DNA from: Triops longicaudatus
Taxonomy: Eukaryota; Arthropoda; Branchiopoda; Notostraca; Triopsidae
Assembly (NCBI GenBank): GCA_022885665.1
Contig: JAGQDJ010000024.1
Location: 1,052,912-1,116,911, forward strand
DNA: 64,000 bases
Direction: 5' to 3'
Positions 25,372-38,540 of this stretch are shown one piece after another. The notes under the pieces were generated by a model that was not told the origin of the DNA, made no database searches, and saw nothing but the letters and a program-made list of their open reading frames with translations. The position numbers and the translations under genes were made by a program. How positions within the stretch are numbered: the stretch's first letter is position 1; each line of letters begins with the position of its first letter.

Positions 25372-26430
25372 TTATTATTGACTGACTTCAGATGGGAAGA
25401 CCTTGCTTGAGCTGGGCTTCAGCGAACTAGCTCCTTTTGCTGGATACCATGAGGCAATTGGGGGGCTTTAAATTTGTAATAGTATAGCCAAGGGCGTATT
25501 TAAGCGGCTTGATAGAGCTTGAGGATTGTATTTGCTATAGAATACGGAAAATATAGAAAGTTGGGTTCAGCATTATTAATAGAATATGATAGAAATAAAT
25601 TAAGGTGGACGGTGTATCGTCGGAATAGTTGGGTAGAGCCGGCATGGTTTGTCGAATTAATCTTTATGTAAATGAACTTTTTGTGTTAATTTCGCAAGGT
25701 GGCAAAACACAGGTCGTTCAGCTTTATCAGCCGGAAGTTGGGTTCCGTCCCACTAGACGTACTTTTTCGTTTTATAGCAACGGGAAATGAAAACCGGTTG
25801 CCATTTAGCTCACTTATCCGTTTCTATTATATTCTGTGTCGTTCGAAACACTTCCATTTTCGGCAGAATTGCCACGGAACTTAACCAGAAAGTTGGAACA
25901 AGAGAAAAAAAAGTATTCCGTAGTAATGGGCGTGTAGGTTCCTTTTTTTACGTCTTTACCTCGGCTAATTTACAAAAGAAGTGCCGCAAATAAACGTGAC
26001 TTTAAAATGAGAACATGAGAGATGTTAACCTTCTTGAAGCGTCTAACCCAGATCCACCTCAACTTTTCCTTTTTTTGCCTCCACTACTGAAATGAATGAC
26101 TAACATCGTTAGCCAGCGCAGACTTTCTCTATTTGTCGGCAGGTTTTGCAGTGTACTGTATTGTTATTTTGGTATATTAAATCTTGTGTGCGGTTACGTC
26201 GCCAACATTTATAGCCGCTTTGGTAATAAAACACGTTATTTAAGTGTCGTAGGTTATATTTATTGTCCTTGAGCAGGAACACCTTATTGCTTTACAGGAA
26301 ATATATTCATTATTTCGCTACACACGGAATTTAGTCAATATAATATTAATAAAATTTGGCGGTCTTTGGATCGTTGAACCCGTAACGTGCATAAGGCCTC
26401 ACCCAAGAGTGCGCACTGTTCATTATTGCC
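25372..26430. other. no gene recognised; partly AT-rich
   Basis: Short frames only (for example 25699-25993 on the plus strand, two overlapping frames). The stretch 26160-26350 is AT-rich. No motif, RNA or repeat unit is recognised. Confidence 0.5.
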
Positions 26431-26455
26431 TTTTTTTTTTAAAAAAAAAAAAAAA
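26431..26455. repeat. T10-A15 homopolymer hairpin
   Basis: Ten T are followed directly by fifteen A, so the block can fold on itself. The length may be uncertain because homopolymers are error-prone in sequencing. Confidence 0.85.
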
Positions 26456-26469
26456 GATAAAGAAATGCT

Positions 26470-26941
26470 ATGGTCAGTCTTGCAAAAATGGAACTTTACT
26501 TGTTGCCAAGATTGCATTGTCGTTGCACACCAACGAGCTTTTCAACTTGTCTAGCTTTACTGAGCCATTGTTCTCGTATTCATTATTGCTTCCAGGTCAT
26601 TTGGTACATTGTCGACGAGGCGAATAACAACACTTTCATTCCTTGCTTATCTTGCCGAATTTCTCCATGAGTGCCTTCAAACAAACTCTTTGGCGAGGAG
26701 TATAGGCCCTGCCAACCATGGTAATTGTGAAGACTCAAAAAAATCCGGAGTCAAAGTACGTTACGTTACCGTGCAGCAAGTTAGTGAACAACTTGAGATA
26801 TGCTCGGAATTGTCACATTGGAGGGCTCGTTGCGTTCAACCTCAGTTGAGTTGGTTCACATCAGGAAGTTTGGAAGCGAGAAAGGCGAGCACATGTGGCG
26901 TAATTAGAGAAGCTTGTCATGTGTGCTGGCTTGCCCTTTAG
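26470..26941 (+). pseudogene. possible frame-shifted gene remnant
   Basis: Two overlapping plus-strand frames follow one another. The first (ATG at 26470, stop at 26668) is 66 codons and cysteine-rich, ending in NNNTFIPCLSC. The second is open from about 26543 to 26941 and carries on with a globular-looking sequence (VRYVTVQQVSEQLEICSEL). A single shift in the overlap (26609-26668) would give about 150 codons. The second frame could also begin after an AG at 26595-26596. No family is recognised, and chance remains likely. The T10-A15 run lies 15 bases upstream. Confidence 0.15.
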
Positions 26942-27277
26942 CCCCCTTTTCCCCCTTCAAAAAAGGAAAAGAAAGACAAGGGTGCTAGTGAGTAGAAAAA
27001 CGGTCAATCCTTAAGCAAAAGATGCAAAAAAGAAGATAAATCTTAGCGACCTGCAATGGTCTCCCATGCTGTGCGTATGCAGTAGGGTGGTTTTGCGTAG
27101 GCCTAACTCCCCTTTCAAATTCTCGTGCGTGTGGTACTGAAGGCAAAGTGCTGAAAAGACAAAGCAAGAGGTCTCATCAGGCTTTGAGGACTAGGGTCGC
27201 CGCAAAAGGTCACTTAGTGGTTACCGGTACCAGAAGTTTGGGTGGTAGAAACTTTCGGGTATACCTTGTCACCTGAA

Positions 27278-27299
27278 TTTTTTTTTTTTTTTTTTTTTT
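27278..27299 (+). repeat. T22 homopolymer
   Basis: Twenty-two T in a row, the longest homopolymer in the window. It could be the complement of a retroposon poly-A tail (minus-strand insertion), but no element body is recognised to its right. Confidence 0.9.
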
Positions 27300-27479
27300 G
27301 GTTAGTGCCCCAAATTCTATATATTTTCTTTTCAAACGTTGTAAGTCACTGCGTTCGCAATAATTTGTTACGAGTGTCCGCTGTAGCGAGGTTTACCGGA
27401 ATATTGTTCGTCAGCACAATTGAAAATGATACTACAGTTGCCAACACAAAAGTTTGCACAGTCATTACCAAATTAATTA

Positions 27480-27720
27480 GTAAACACAACTACAATTATA
27501 ACGGATAATGGAAACGCCGGCCAAACCTATAGACCGTACATAACGAATTTTTTAAAAAATAGTATATACTGAGTATTTTTTAACTAAAGAGTTAATTATT
27601 CTTATATAAACAACCACCTTCATCTATTTTTATGAAAAAAGTTTTATAAAATAAGTTTTCAGGAAATATTATTTTTATGAAATAAAATTAAAATATTACG
27701 TTTAATTCTTCCGACCCAAG
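27480..27720. other. AT-rich island with weak hairpin
   Basis: Strongly AT-rich. It contains a 10-bp inverted pair, ttaaaaaata (27552-27561) and tattttttaa (27574-27583), around a 12-base loop that is itself partly palindromic. Given the composition, the hairpin is of low significance. Confidence 0.6.
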
Positions 27721-30409
27721 CTTGTGTATTGATAAGGGTGTCTACTGTATAATAGGATTCTACTGCAGATTTCTTTAACAAGCGTGACTTGTGCTAACGT
27801 TCTTTACGTCATTTGTCAATACTGTTCAATCAAGTCTTTAACACAGTTGCTAGCAAAGAGCTTTTGCTTAGACCGTTGATAATTAGCATAACTTTTTGTC
27901 CGTTGATAAATAGGACGATAAAAACGAGCTCTGTTCACACCGTGATTAAAAGTGTACAAAGCGTCAAAATGTGAATATCAGCTTCTGTGTTACGTGCAAA
28001 GCTTACCACGGAGAGACTGTTTTCAATCTTGATAAAAAAGAAGGTAAGGAAAATTGCCCTGGCCCGTACTTAGTCAATTTCTCATTTTTTATGTTTTGGA
28101 GTTGTAAAGAAGGGAAAGGATATAGGGGACAAGGGGTTGCTATGTTGCTTCATAATGGTCCCTCATTTCTAATTTAAGGGTCACTACTTGGTTTAAGGTT
28201 AGTAAGGGGTTTATTCTTTGGAAACTGGATTTGTCGGAGCATAAGCTGAGATGGTGATAGGGAGTAACGTGACATTCAGCCCCACCAGGCACCAAAGTCT
28301 CAGCTTTCCAACTAACCCGGGGTTTAAAGTTACATAGGTTTTTCTTTTCTCCCCTGCTCCCTCTCTCTTCTACTTATTTTTTCCTTTTATTTACACAAAA
28401 TATAATAAGAAGAATCCTCAGAGTTATGTTCCACGTCGTTTTGTCCAGTTACAACGTTTTGGGCAAAAGCTCCTTTGGGAGAGGAAGGTGCTATAGACAC
28501 CTACGCACGTATAGGGCAATTGAACACTATCAGTTTAAGCACTCACTGGAAGTTTGAGTGACCCATTTAGGTATAATAGGCTAACTAACTTTCACAGATC
28601 TCCCAAGCTTAAACGTTGTGATAATGAGTTTTCTTTTATTTTTAAAGGCTATTTTTGACGGTAAAAAAGAAAAGCTCCCGCTGCTAACGTAAGATTTATG
28701 TTGATTTGCGTTAGGAGTTAAAGGGGAAAAGCCCCGAGTTTGTTTTCTGAAAAATAAAAATAGTAAAAAAAAATGAAAAAATGAAATACATGAGGTCTTA
28801 CGCGAGACCAGGAAACCCCACAGCTCCGTTAAGGCCATTTTACCAGAAACTCAGGCTTGTGGTAGTTAAGGATGAGGATATTAAGAAGTGGTAAGACGTA
28901 AAACGAAGTAGGGTTATTTTCCCTGCTTGAGGGGGAAACACAAAGTAGAGTGCAATTATTGCCCGTTATGACGTAATGAATGGCGTCAGGTAAGGGTGGC
29001 TTTTAATAGGTGACAATAGCAGTAAGGGTAAGTAGGCATGTGTTACGAAGAGACGGGAGGGGGGAGGGGTAAACAACAGGAAGAGTCGGTTTTAGGTCGT
29101 GGGAAAGAGGCACGCGAATGGGGATTTCTTAATTCTTTAGCATTTATCCGTTTCAAAAGTAAAACGTTTGGAAGCTATAGTAAGTTCGTGACATGCTGCG
29201 ATGAACGGGAACCCGAGTAATGTCTGAGCTTCTGCGCCATAAAATGTAAAACATTTCACTCCTAAAGAGGGGTGGTAGGGTGAATAGATGGGAGATCTCG
29301 AGGAGGCATTTGTTTACAACGTGCGATGGAAAAGAGTAAGGTATATAAACAGGCCGAGGTGGCTGTCAGTTTTAATTGCTTGAAGAGGAAATAGAAACTG
29401 TGTTCTTTGGAAAAAGGAAACAAGACTAAATAAATAGGAAAAAAACAAGGACTTAAGACCGTGGGATCGATGTTTTGACATTGTTAGTTGGCGTGGTACC
29501 GAGTTGCAACGTTTCGTCTCCCCCGTTGAGTACCCTTGATTCATGCTTATGCAAATTGGTTATTACGACAGTCTAATGAGAAGGTAGCTAGCGGAAATGA
29601 ACTATTTACCTTGCGTTACACCTGTATAGACCGTGTTTCCAGCACGAGGAAAAAAATGCTGGTCGTTTGTTGCGGAGAATTGCTCTAAAAAGTCTGCTCT
29701 TCAACACGCCTTGATCACCATGGTTCGGCTTTTTTTTTTTGACGTTTTTGAAGGGTGAGTCTACGCTGGAGTCGGTTGTCACATTTTATTGCGTTAAAAC
29801 GAATACTAAAATTCTTATAATTATTGCCTTCTACTGTAGTTCCGTGTACTTTTTAGGGTAATCAAGAGAGATGAATAGTCAAACATGATGGGAAACGTTT
29901 CTTTAACATCTGTTTGGTTGGTTCGTAATGTAGTTTAATCTCACGAGTAATGGATGTGTGGTGGCATCAGACTTAAAAATAAAATCCTCATTTTCCCGGC
30001 ATAACCACAAATTCTCGGCAAGGATCTCATTAAATGGTCAAGCACAGCTTGACTTAAATAAAAAATGGACTCAAAACTGCGTGAATAGTGCTTCTTTGTA
30101 ACCGACCAGGCATGAGTTCCGTCTTAGGTGACATCATTTTTCGGTCAAATTTGCGTATGTAGAGCTACGGTGAAATCGGACACCGTGACTTCTAAAATTG
30201 CTGTGGAATGCTGGAATGCTTTTAACTTTCTTCAGCCCTGTTTTCCGAGACAACCTTTTTAAGATTCAACTCTAAGGTTAGAAGGATTCTTTTCAGTAAG
30301 TCACGAGAGATTTCGAAAGTTAAATTCTGTAAACGATGTAGGTGAACAACCGATTCATTCAACAGAGATTTATTTGCGAAATGAATCACTCCTGTTCACC
30401 GTGATCGTG

Positions 30410-30900
30410 TTTAGTTAATAATTATCGAGCTTCTCGAACATTTCGTATAGGCTATAATGCTTATTTTTGTGAGATTATTCAATGCGAACACCACCAGAGC
30501 CGCCTAACGGTTCAAATGTAATATCGATATTCGAAAATCCCGTGATGGAATATCACCCCGCTTAAACAAAACAAAAAATAAATAAATAACAATAAATATA
30601 AGCAAATTAATCATTGTAGGCCAATGACAACGAGCAGTGCCTGGCCTTGTGAAAAAGAAATAATTGTCCTAACGGGCAACTAAACATAAAAATAAATTAA
30701 CGAAAATATCTTGAACAGAAGTAATAAAATAAATAGAACAAGTTAACTTAAAAATCAAATATAAACAAAAAATACTGACTTAAAGCATACTTTCGGGTAT
30801 TTTTATAATAGTTTATTTTTTATAGAAAAGCGGAACTTTTTAATGGATTTTTTTGTGAAAGTCAAGTCTTAAAATTGACAGCATCTCACAGAGAAATGCA
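30410..30900. other. AT-rich island
   Basis: Strongly AT-rich and low in complexity, with runs such as aaaaaataaataaataac. A plus-strand frame of 89 codons (30936-31205) starts just after it. No function is assigned. Confidence 0.6.
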
Positions 30901-33900
30901 ACTAGAAATTTCCACAGTTAAAGCAACAACCAGGAATGATGGTTTACGTGGCAATTAGGGATCATCAGTGTAAATATACACGACGTGTGTTGATTTTACA
31001 CGAATGTACACGAAGTTTAGTAACGGCTGTCAGGAATATCGGAGTGGCAGTAACTTTATGCCACGTGATCTTCAGTGCACTCATTCCTAGAGCTTCGAAG
31101 GGTGGAAATTTTTTTAATAGCAGTAGGCCCGTTCTAGTGTTGCCAGTCTCCAGCTGTGTAAATATGGATTCTTTTAAGCCTAGTGAAGGGGTGCGTAGTG
31201 ACTAAGGATCACGAAACTTTTCTAGAGTTCGTATTCCCTATAGTACACAGGCATTACTCAGGAATATTTTTTTCATATCAGTTATGTACGACATATTATC
31301 TTCGTTGCACTTATTATCCGTATATGTTCGAGTGGGTTCAGTTAATATGTATTAGTCACAGCACAAGGTAAGCATGAACATTACTGTACCTTTTTATTGA
31401 GATCTAGCGAATCACGGAAATCCCCAAATGACTGAAGGACACCCAACAACATGTCCAGTACGTGTACGTGAACGCGTATGTAAAGAAAGAGAGTTGAGGG
31501 TAGAGAAGCAAAAAACACGCTCTTCTTCCTCTCGCCATTAGTCACTGTTGTTGGCAGTCGTATAATCATGTAACATTAAGCAAGGTTTGCTAAGCAGCTA
31601 AAGCCGGCGTTTCAACAGCTTTTGTCGAGCCGTTTGGGAGTTCAGCTCATCAGTTTTTTCCTTCCGTTACCCCGCTTGGCCGATCTGTCCTCTTTTTTTT
31701 TTTGCGTCTACACGTTAATATGTTCTGGGAATAGCGCTGATGTTCAAAGAAAGCGAGTGCGTCTGCATGGAAAGGCGTGTCGCGAGCGTGAGAGTTTGGC
31801 GTGACGTAAAAAGTGAATTAATATTAGAGCCGTAAGAAAGGGAAGATTGAATGCGAATATCGAGGCTATTGTTACTTGTCAAGCTGTCTTCTACGAAAAG
31901 CCTTCATTGCCGACCAAGACCTCTTCTTAACCACGTTCCTACCAACACTTTTTTTTTAAACACCACTAGCCACTGACCGTGATATTTAAATAGATTACCC
32001 AGAGGGTGAGGTAGGGTGGCTCTGAGAAACATGAGGCGCGATGGACGTAGCCTTCTAAGGTCAAGTGACACTTGAGATGGTTCATAAGAAGGAATTGTTC
32101 ACAGCCAGTGGCTGCCAAGTCGTGTTTCAATAGCAGCGAAGCTGAATATTTTTTTAAGTATAAGGGGTATAGAATTACGCGAGAGGATTTGATTGGGGGG
32201 TTGATGGGGGTGTGGACAGAATTACAACACGTGCCTCGGAGGATGGTGGCAGCGACTCGTTTCACACGTGGCAAAGAATAATTGATTAGCTGGACCTGGT
32301 GGAAATTGGCTGAACGTGGAAACAGATGAAAAGAAAAACGATATTGTATTTACCCGTTTTGGGCGGTTTTCTTGAAGAAAAAAGAATTAAGTTTTGGAGT
32401 TGGGTTACAGTATAGCTAAAGGACGTTGGCTTGAAATAATCGTTGTCCTTATATTGTGTCGTTGTACGGTTTCGAACAATGAATGTCTTGTTTTTTGGAA
32501 GGTTTTGGTACGTTCATAAAATAGCTTCGAACCTTTAGTAACGCAGAGCACTTTTAAAGGCCGAAAAAAGAAATGCTGTTGATCTCCCTTGGAAAAAGAT
32601 CGAAGAAAGAGGGATAAAATAAAAAGGACTGGTGAGTGCATGGAGCACAGCGTAGGAAATTGTCAACCTAGTCGGGACCAAATGAGATCATTACGTGTTC
32701 TCATCAGCTTTTCGAGCAACATTTTCCTCTCGTCCCTGGAGATGGATGCTACAGATTGAAGCGACGAAAACAACTTCCCTCTACTTTTTTTTAGGCAAGC
32801 TTTCTCAAAATCGGGCAAAAGGAATCGCTTGTCCCGTTCTGCCTTGTTTCTTCCATCTTAAGGATTTGGCTGTGCAGGCTCTCAGGTCTCCGAGTGTAAT
32901 AGTGCTCAAAGAATCGTTTGCGACTCGACTTGAGGGTGGGTGAGAACACAACTGCATACAGAAGGAAAAGAGGAGCGGGTGGAGTCTCCGAGGAAGTCGA
33001 ACTTGTAAAAAAAAAAAGATTTTCCAATCTGCTTGGCGCGGCAAATTGCGTGCAAACGAAGGAACTTTTGCTAAGGTTCACTGGAGTCTGGTTTCGAATG
33101 CCTGATTGCAAAGCTGTTTGATAATGCAAGCAACGCCAAGCAACCCAGAAAGGAAACAGCCTCAAAGGGTTGAAAATGAAGCCTTTGCTAGGCAAAACAT
33201 GCCAAAAAACAAAAGAGAAAGACAGGAAGACATTTGTTTTTTGCCTTACTCGAGGGCAGTGGACAGGTAGCAATATTGGATCGAGGACTAGTAGTGTATG
33301 CGTTTATGCATTGTTGAAGCTGTATGCGTAGGTGTTTGGACACAGGAAATGAGTTGTCACGAAGTCCAACCTTTCGCTACGTTGTACCACTCAGACACAA
33401 AAAAATACTGAGTAGTTCAAGCCATAAAAAGGCGTCCTTTTTAAGACCGTTTTTCTTGTGAAGTTGCCTTGAAGTGCTGTTTAAACCGAGGCTTACCTGA
33501 CTTGCTAAAGCCCTTTTTTTTTCAACTTTTGCGGTTGCCTGTCTGCACTAATGAAGGTTTAAAAACGCCCGATCGTCTTTAAAATGCGCACCAGCTCTCC
33601 ACAACTTTGGGAGCACACAAGATTCGTTCTAATTTCTATTCCTTTTTTTTCGGGAGGGAACGACTAGAGAGAGAACTTTTGAAGCAGCAATTTCCAAAAC
33701 CATACTTACAAAAAAGTTATCAAAGAAAGAGCTATTGTTCGAGAAACCCGAACGAATTCATTAGGTTGGGTGGTGATTTTTTTCGTATCCAGCTTGAGCC
33801 TTCTTTCGCTGGGGAGAAGAAGCTGGCACATTACAGGAGAAAAAAAGAAAGGAAAAGAAATTGATCACTCAAGCTCGGCTCTAATTGTGAGTTACGGATC

Positions 33901-36130
33901 GTTAGCTGCTGCAAGGACAGCACGCCTAAGGTTTTGCGTTGGGCTCAAGTTGATACCAACGTTAGCGAGTATTATACTGATGCCACGCGATGGGACTAGC
34001 TGGTAGATTTCTTTGGATGACATTTTTTTCCGCGTATTTTTGCCAAGAGCTCATTTCATTACTGGAATCGATCTCATTGTGTAGCGATGTGAAGAGGTTC
34101 TTTCCAATTTTTAATATATTTTTTCCTTAGCCCAGCTCTTCCCCAGAAGTCAAAGAATAAACAAAAAAGGAAGAAAAAGGCACAGAATATGGCCCCGTTA
34201 GCTTCCCGTGGACCTAGCACAGACAGCAAAAACATTTCAGACCACACAAGGTTCTTGATTGCACCGACAGAACCTCCCAAAATGAACCTGAAAACTAGCA
34301 TTTGGTGGATACTTTTTTGGAGAGGGGGTGGTCATCGTTGCTTTCACAGTGGTGGACATTTTTTTCTGTGGGCTGTGATGGTACAGCAGCAAAAATAAAA
34401 AAATGATTCTATTTACTTGAGAAGGGAGTTTTCGGGCAAGTCAAGATGTGAAAATGAGGCATTGTCGCTTGGTATTGTCATGTGATAGAAAAAGAGGGCG
34501 AAAATTGATTTCGTTTTGCCCTTAATATCTCTTTTTAGACCGAACTGTTGCTAGAAAGCAAGAGGAAAAATTTAATACTTTTTTTGGGGGTGTAAGGACA
34601 CAGAGCTTTTAGCATTAACTTCAAACGGAGAAAAATAAGATGACTTATTTAGCGGGTTTCCAAATCAAATAGCGCGACTATTTGGGATCTAATTTCAGTC
34701 CTGCGAACTCCTGAGAAGATATAGTCTCCTTGATTTTCAAACAGAGGAAAAAGCAGTGTTTGTGGGACCTTGGTGTATTGTTCACCCGATTAAGCTCATA
34801 GACCTGAATTACTTTTGAAAATCACTTTTTCAGCCTCGTTGTTCGTGACTTTTTGTCAAGTCTCAAATCGCGACTTTTGTTAGCAAGTGCGGTTAAACCA
34901 CTTTTTTTTTTTGCTGGTAAAAGAAACCTTGCGTAACTTTTGAAACTAGGTTCCATTCCCTTGCGTGTCACTTGTCGCTTTTCTTCGGTTCTTTTTTTTT
35001 GTGTGGACGTCAAGCACTTTAAGCGAACAATCAGCACATTTTCGTGATTGTGGGTTTGAAAGTCAGAAATTGAGCCAAAAAGCTAGATGGAGGGCAATTT
35101 TCTACCTTTTTTGCTGACTTCTTAAGCTATGGAAGGAAATTTTCAGCCATTTAGTCATTTACCCCCTGACAGGGTGGCTGTTTAGCATCAGCTCAAGTTC
35201 TGCAGATTGAGGCTCAGAAGTAATAACTCGGCCGAAGGAATGAATGATCTATTATGGTAGTTTGTGAACAGCGACAAAGGGCCTCCAAAGTAAAAGGGTA
35301 AAGGGAAATAAGTCCAAGTGTGGGAGATCATTTCATTCTCGAGGGCTGAAAAAGAGAATTCTGAAACCTTGGGGGTGTTTTAGCCTGAACTTCATTTTTG
35401 GCACAGTTGGGATGGTGAAAAAGCGAAGGAACCAGCCCAAGGGTCATAACATGTCAAATGGCCTTTTATGCTGTTCAAAAGCCGCTAATTATCTCGCCGT
35501 TCAAGCTTTCAGTTTTGGCAAGTTTATAGAGACGTCATTACAAGACGGCCCGAGTCCAGCGTAGTGACGAGCCAGTGTTGACTTTAAATACATACTCGTG
35601 TCATGTGTGAAGTTTTTTCGGTCTATGGCCTGGGAAAAAGGCTCAAAAGTATATGAAGAAGTTGTATAAATACAGGAGAGTTTGTTTTCGTCTCCTCAAA
35701 GCCGAAAGTTTGCAGGGAGAGGATGAAGTTCTTAAGCAGGGACTTGTTGGGGCCTGGGTATGGGAAAGGAAGCAAGAGTTTCAGCGGCAAATTGAAAGGA
35801 TGCTTGCCGACTGGCGCAGAGGGGGTGGTAATTCCAGTGATGTTTCAGAAACAAGGCAAACTAAATAGTCTAAACTTGGAGGAAAGAAGTTGGGGCTGTA
35901 TTAGAAGCTGGCTTTGCGGGGCCCATAATTAATTTGTATACGCGCTTTTATTCCCTGCTGTAATATGGCAAGTTCTGGAAGCACGGCTTGGCGAGGACAA
36001 CGTGAGGAGAGCAAAGTTTGGGCTTATGATTTGGAAATGTAGCAGCAAACTACCCATGTCGTCCCAGCCTGTCGAGTACTTGTCGAAACATGAACCGAGT
36101 ACACTTGAATGCGCCTGTACGAGTAGAAAT

Positions 36131-36159
36131 GGGGGTGGGACGGGGGGAGGGGGGGGGGG
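36131..36159 (+). other. G-quadruplex-capable tract
   Basis: Four G tracts (5, 3, 6 and 11 G) are separated by loops of one or two bases, which meets the usual pattern for an intramolecular G-quadruplex. The minus strand gives a proline-rich shadow frame. Confidence 0.75.
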
Positions 36160-36368
36160 AGAGAAGCGATGTGGGGACGCGAGGAAATGCGATTAAATTG
36201 TAAGGTGCAAGTGCTGTAAGTATCTTTCCAACAAAGCTTGCGACGGAGAACGGGAAGAGACACAGCTAGAGAGAAAGAGAAGAGTTAAGGACACGCGCTG
36301 CAGAGAACAAGCTGATGCTGCATGTATTTATGGGGCAAGACTCCCTGATGAGAGGCAATGTGCATGTA

Positions 36369-36398
36369 TAACATGAAAATCATGCGATTTCCATGTTA
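36369..36398. repeat. imperfect hairpin, 13-bp arms
   Basis: taacatgaaaatc (36369-36381) and gatttccatgtta (36386-36398) pair with one mismatch around a 4-base loop. A further gtgc/gcac pair lies outside a small internal loop. No flanking element is seen. Confidence 0.7.
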
Positions 36399-36894
36399 GA
36401 GCACGCTTGAGTGAACATATGCTTTTCCGTTTCATGAGTTCGTTCCTTTAGTGTGCATATTTTGCCTCCCAGTACCTTTTTTCTTAAGCTTCCTAGAACT
36501 CGCGACTTCAATGCACCACGATTCGGATATGAAACTTTTAGAACTGAGTTGAAGTGGTCACAGAAACAGGTTTAAATACTCCTGTTTATTTGTAGCATAG
36601 TCGAGTAAAACAGAGAATTTCGGTTTAGAAGGAGGTGTCGACTAAATTAGGTGCAAAAAAAGGTAATAAGTGTGATTATAACCGAAACGTCGACTAAAAT
36701 TCATCCCAATTAACTTAATGTGTGTCAGTTTTATAGGAAGGACCAAGAATTTTCCGCTTTGTATAGACGTAACTTTTAGAGTTGCATTCGAGTCACAGAA
36801 TCTGGCGAATTATCACTTTTTTGTGCTAGTTAGACTCTCACTTTTGTCCGTCTTGTTGCAAACTATCGAAAAGTCTAGCTAATATCTGATTATT

Positions 36895-37060
36895 TTGTAT
36901 TCAAAGGTAATACCCGTTCTGGTTAGTAGGTTATCTTTAGATTTACATTTTAGGAAGAATAAAATATTCTAAAATTTCACTCCAATAAAATTTATTCCAA
37001 TAATTTTTTATTACGATTCGAATTTAGTTTCAATGACAAAAATTATAAGCAACTCTACAA
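36895..37060. other. AT-rich island
   Basis: A short AT-rich block containing a partial repeat of tccaataa. It separates two stretches of balanced composition and has no other visible feature. Confidence 0.5.
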
Positions 37061-37993
37061 CTGCGTTTCAAAAGCTGCGAAAAAATTCTCAAACGCATAG
37101 TTTGCCTGCGCTTGAAAAACTCAGTGCGCACTTGCTCTCCTAACTGAATTCGCCATTAGACAATTAGTTCTTAAATGGTCATTAGGTTAGCGCTTGGAAA
37201 TCGAACACAGTGTTTGTGAAATTTGTGCCTAATTGCATTGCAAATGATTAGATTGTAGTAAAATTAACTTTCGCTTTGACATGTTTTTGTTCGGTTTTTC
37301 GCTTCGCAGTTTCAGGTACTGATTGGTCCATATACTGCATTCTAATAGAAAATTCTCCTACACGTATCAAAGATTGGCATGTACGTAGTGTTAGTGCTAC
37401 TGTCTAAATCTCGTATCAAGAAGAGTACATCATAATTGCAAGTGGTTTCCTGTCTGGTCATTTTAAAAGGAACGCTCTGTTCACGTGAGCTTCATGAGTT
37501 GCATCCGCATTGAAAGGTGAACCTTGATTTCGTAGAAAACACCGTTTCACTTAAAAGCCTATTGTACTTGGAAATTCCTTTCTAGTTTTCTGTATAAGCA
37601 GGTGTTTAGTCTTAAAAAAATACATATCCGTCTTTCGTCATACATCATATTTCTATATCCCCGTTGATTACGGTTGCGCATAGTTTTTTGTGTAGATTTG
37701 CGGTAGGTAAAATTGTGTGCATAATGATCCGTAAGTACACCGTGTCGTATACTTAGCCTTTTTGCCGCAATACGGCTTTGAAAAACGGTAGGCAATCGTC
37801 AGCCCAAAGCACATGCTTATGGATTTGCTCTAATGTATTTGACGCAAATTTCTCGGAAATCCCCAACAAATATTAGAGAGCTCCAACACCCGACCGATAC
37901 ACACAAGACACGTACACACCTTGACAAAAAACGTAGAGTTGGTAACCACAACCCGCTAATGGTGTTGCTCCTCATTTTTTTATTTTTTTTTTC

Positions 37994-38540
37994 ATGATAT
38001 TCAATAAAGGAAAAAATATGAAAGCGTGCGAGTTGTATTGTGCGCTAGGAGTCTATGAAAAGCCGGTGCTACGGGTTTTTGCTTTTTTATTATTATTAGA
38101 GTACTCATTGCTCCCACCTTGCAATAGATTGCTCCGAGGTATCTTATTACGTTATAAGTATCGATTAGCCCCATTTCTGGGAAATTCGTGGATGAGCATG
38201 ATGGACGTCGAAATCATGCGGAAAAGTAAAAAAGCTGCTGAAGCGGAGTTAAAAAAAAAAACTACTCGTTAGTAGACCGTCGAGGTAAATAAATCTGTTT
38301 AGTTCGGTTTCTTTGATACAATTTTTTTTTTCTAGCTCTGCCGTGAAGGCGCTTGTCAAGAAACGGAGACAAATTAATGTTATCAGGGACGGAAATTCCG
38401 TGCAGAGTGACGATACCGTGATGACACATACGTTCAGGGGATTTTGTAGGGACCTTGAACGCGGTACTGTGTCTATGCAAATACATTGTACGAGTATGAC
38501 TATTACCACGTGTAATGTATGTATGACGGGAAGGGCATGA
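37994..38540 (+). pseudogene. candidate two-exon gene with one homopolymer frameshift
   Basis: Exon 1 would run from ATG 37994 to 38284 and exon 2 from 38336 to the TGA at 38538-38540. The 51-base gap has GT (gag then gtaaat) at its start and a T-rich tract ending CTAG at its end, which is a good small-intron profile. As given, the exon 1 frame hits TAG at 38270. Reading the A11 run at 38251-38261 as ten bases would keep the frame open through the donor and in phase with exon 2. The predicted protein, about 165 residues, has a hydrophobic span (RVFAFLLLLEYSLLP) and then a lysine-rich helical part (RKSKKAAEAELKKK). Exon 2 is a basic globular-looking stretch ending in a cysteine-containing tail. 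I recognise no family. It may be a real gene with a sequencing error, a pseudogene, or coincidence. Confidence 0.25.
38285..38335 (+). other. candidate spliceosomal intron, 51 bases
   Basis: It begins GTAAAT after GAG and ends with a pyrimidine-rich tract and CTAG. Its length is in the range of short fungal or algal introns. A branch-point match is weak. It links the two frames of the candidate gene at 37994-38540. Confidence 0.25.

Larger units (their letters stand above)
26942..37993. other. no gene recognised; long unassigned stretch
   Basis: This block holds only short frames. A minus-strand 160-codon frame at 32791-33273 lies opposite purine-rich DNA. A plus-strand 71-codon frame at 35653-35868 starts beside a TATAAATA. 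AT-rich islands lie at 27480-27720, 30410-30900 and 36895-37060. A TATATAA at 29342-29348 has no ORF behind it. Hairpins at 27552-27583 and 36369-36398 and a G tract at 36131-36159 are listed separately. Nothing supports a gene. Confidence 0.5.

Noticed and set aside
32791..33273. Minus-strand frame of 160 codons.
   Set aside because: Same compositional explanation; a plus-strand frame in the same DNA looks equally protein-like, so neither is favoured.
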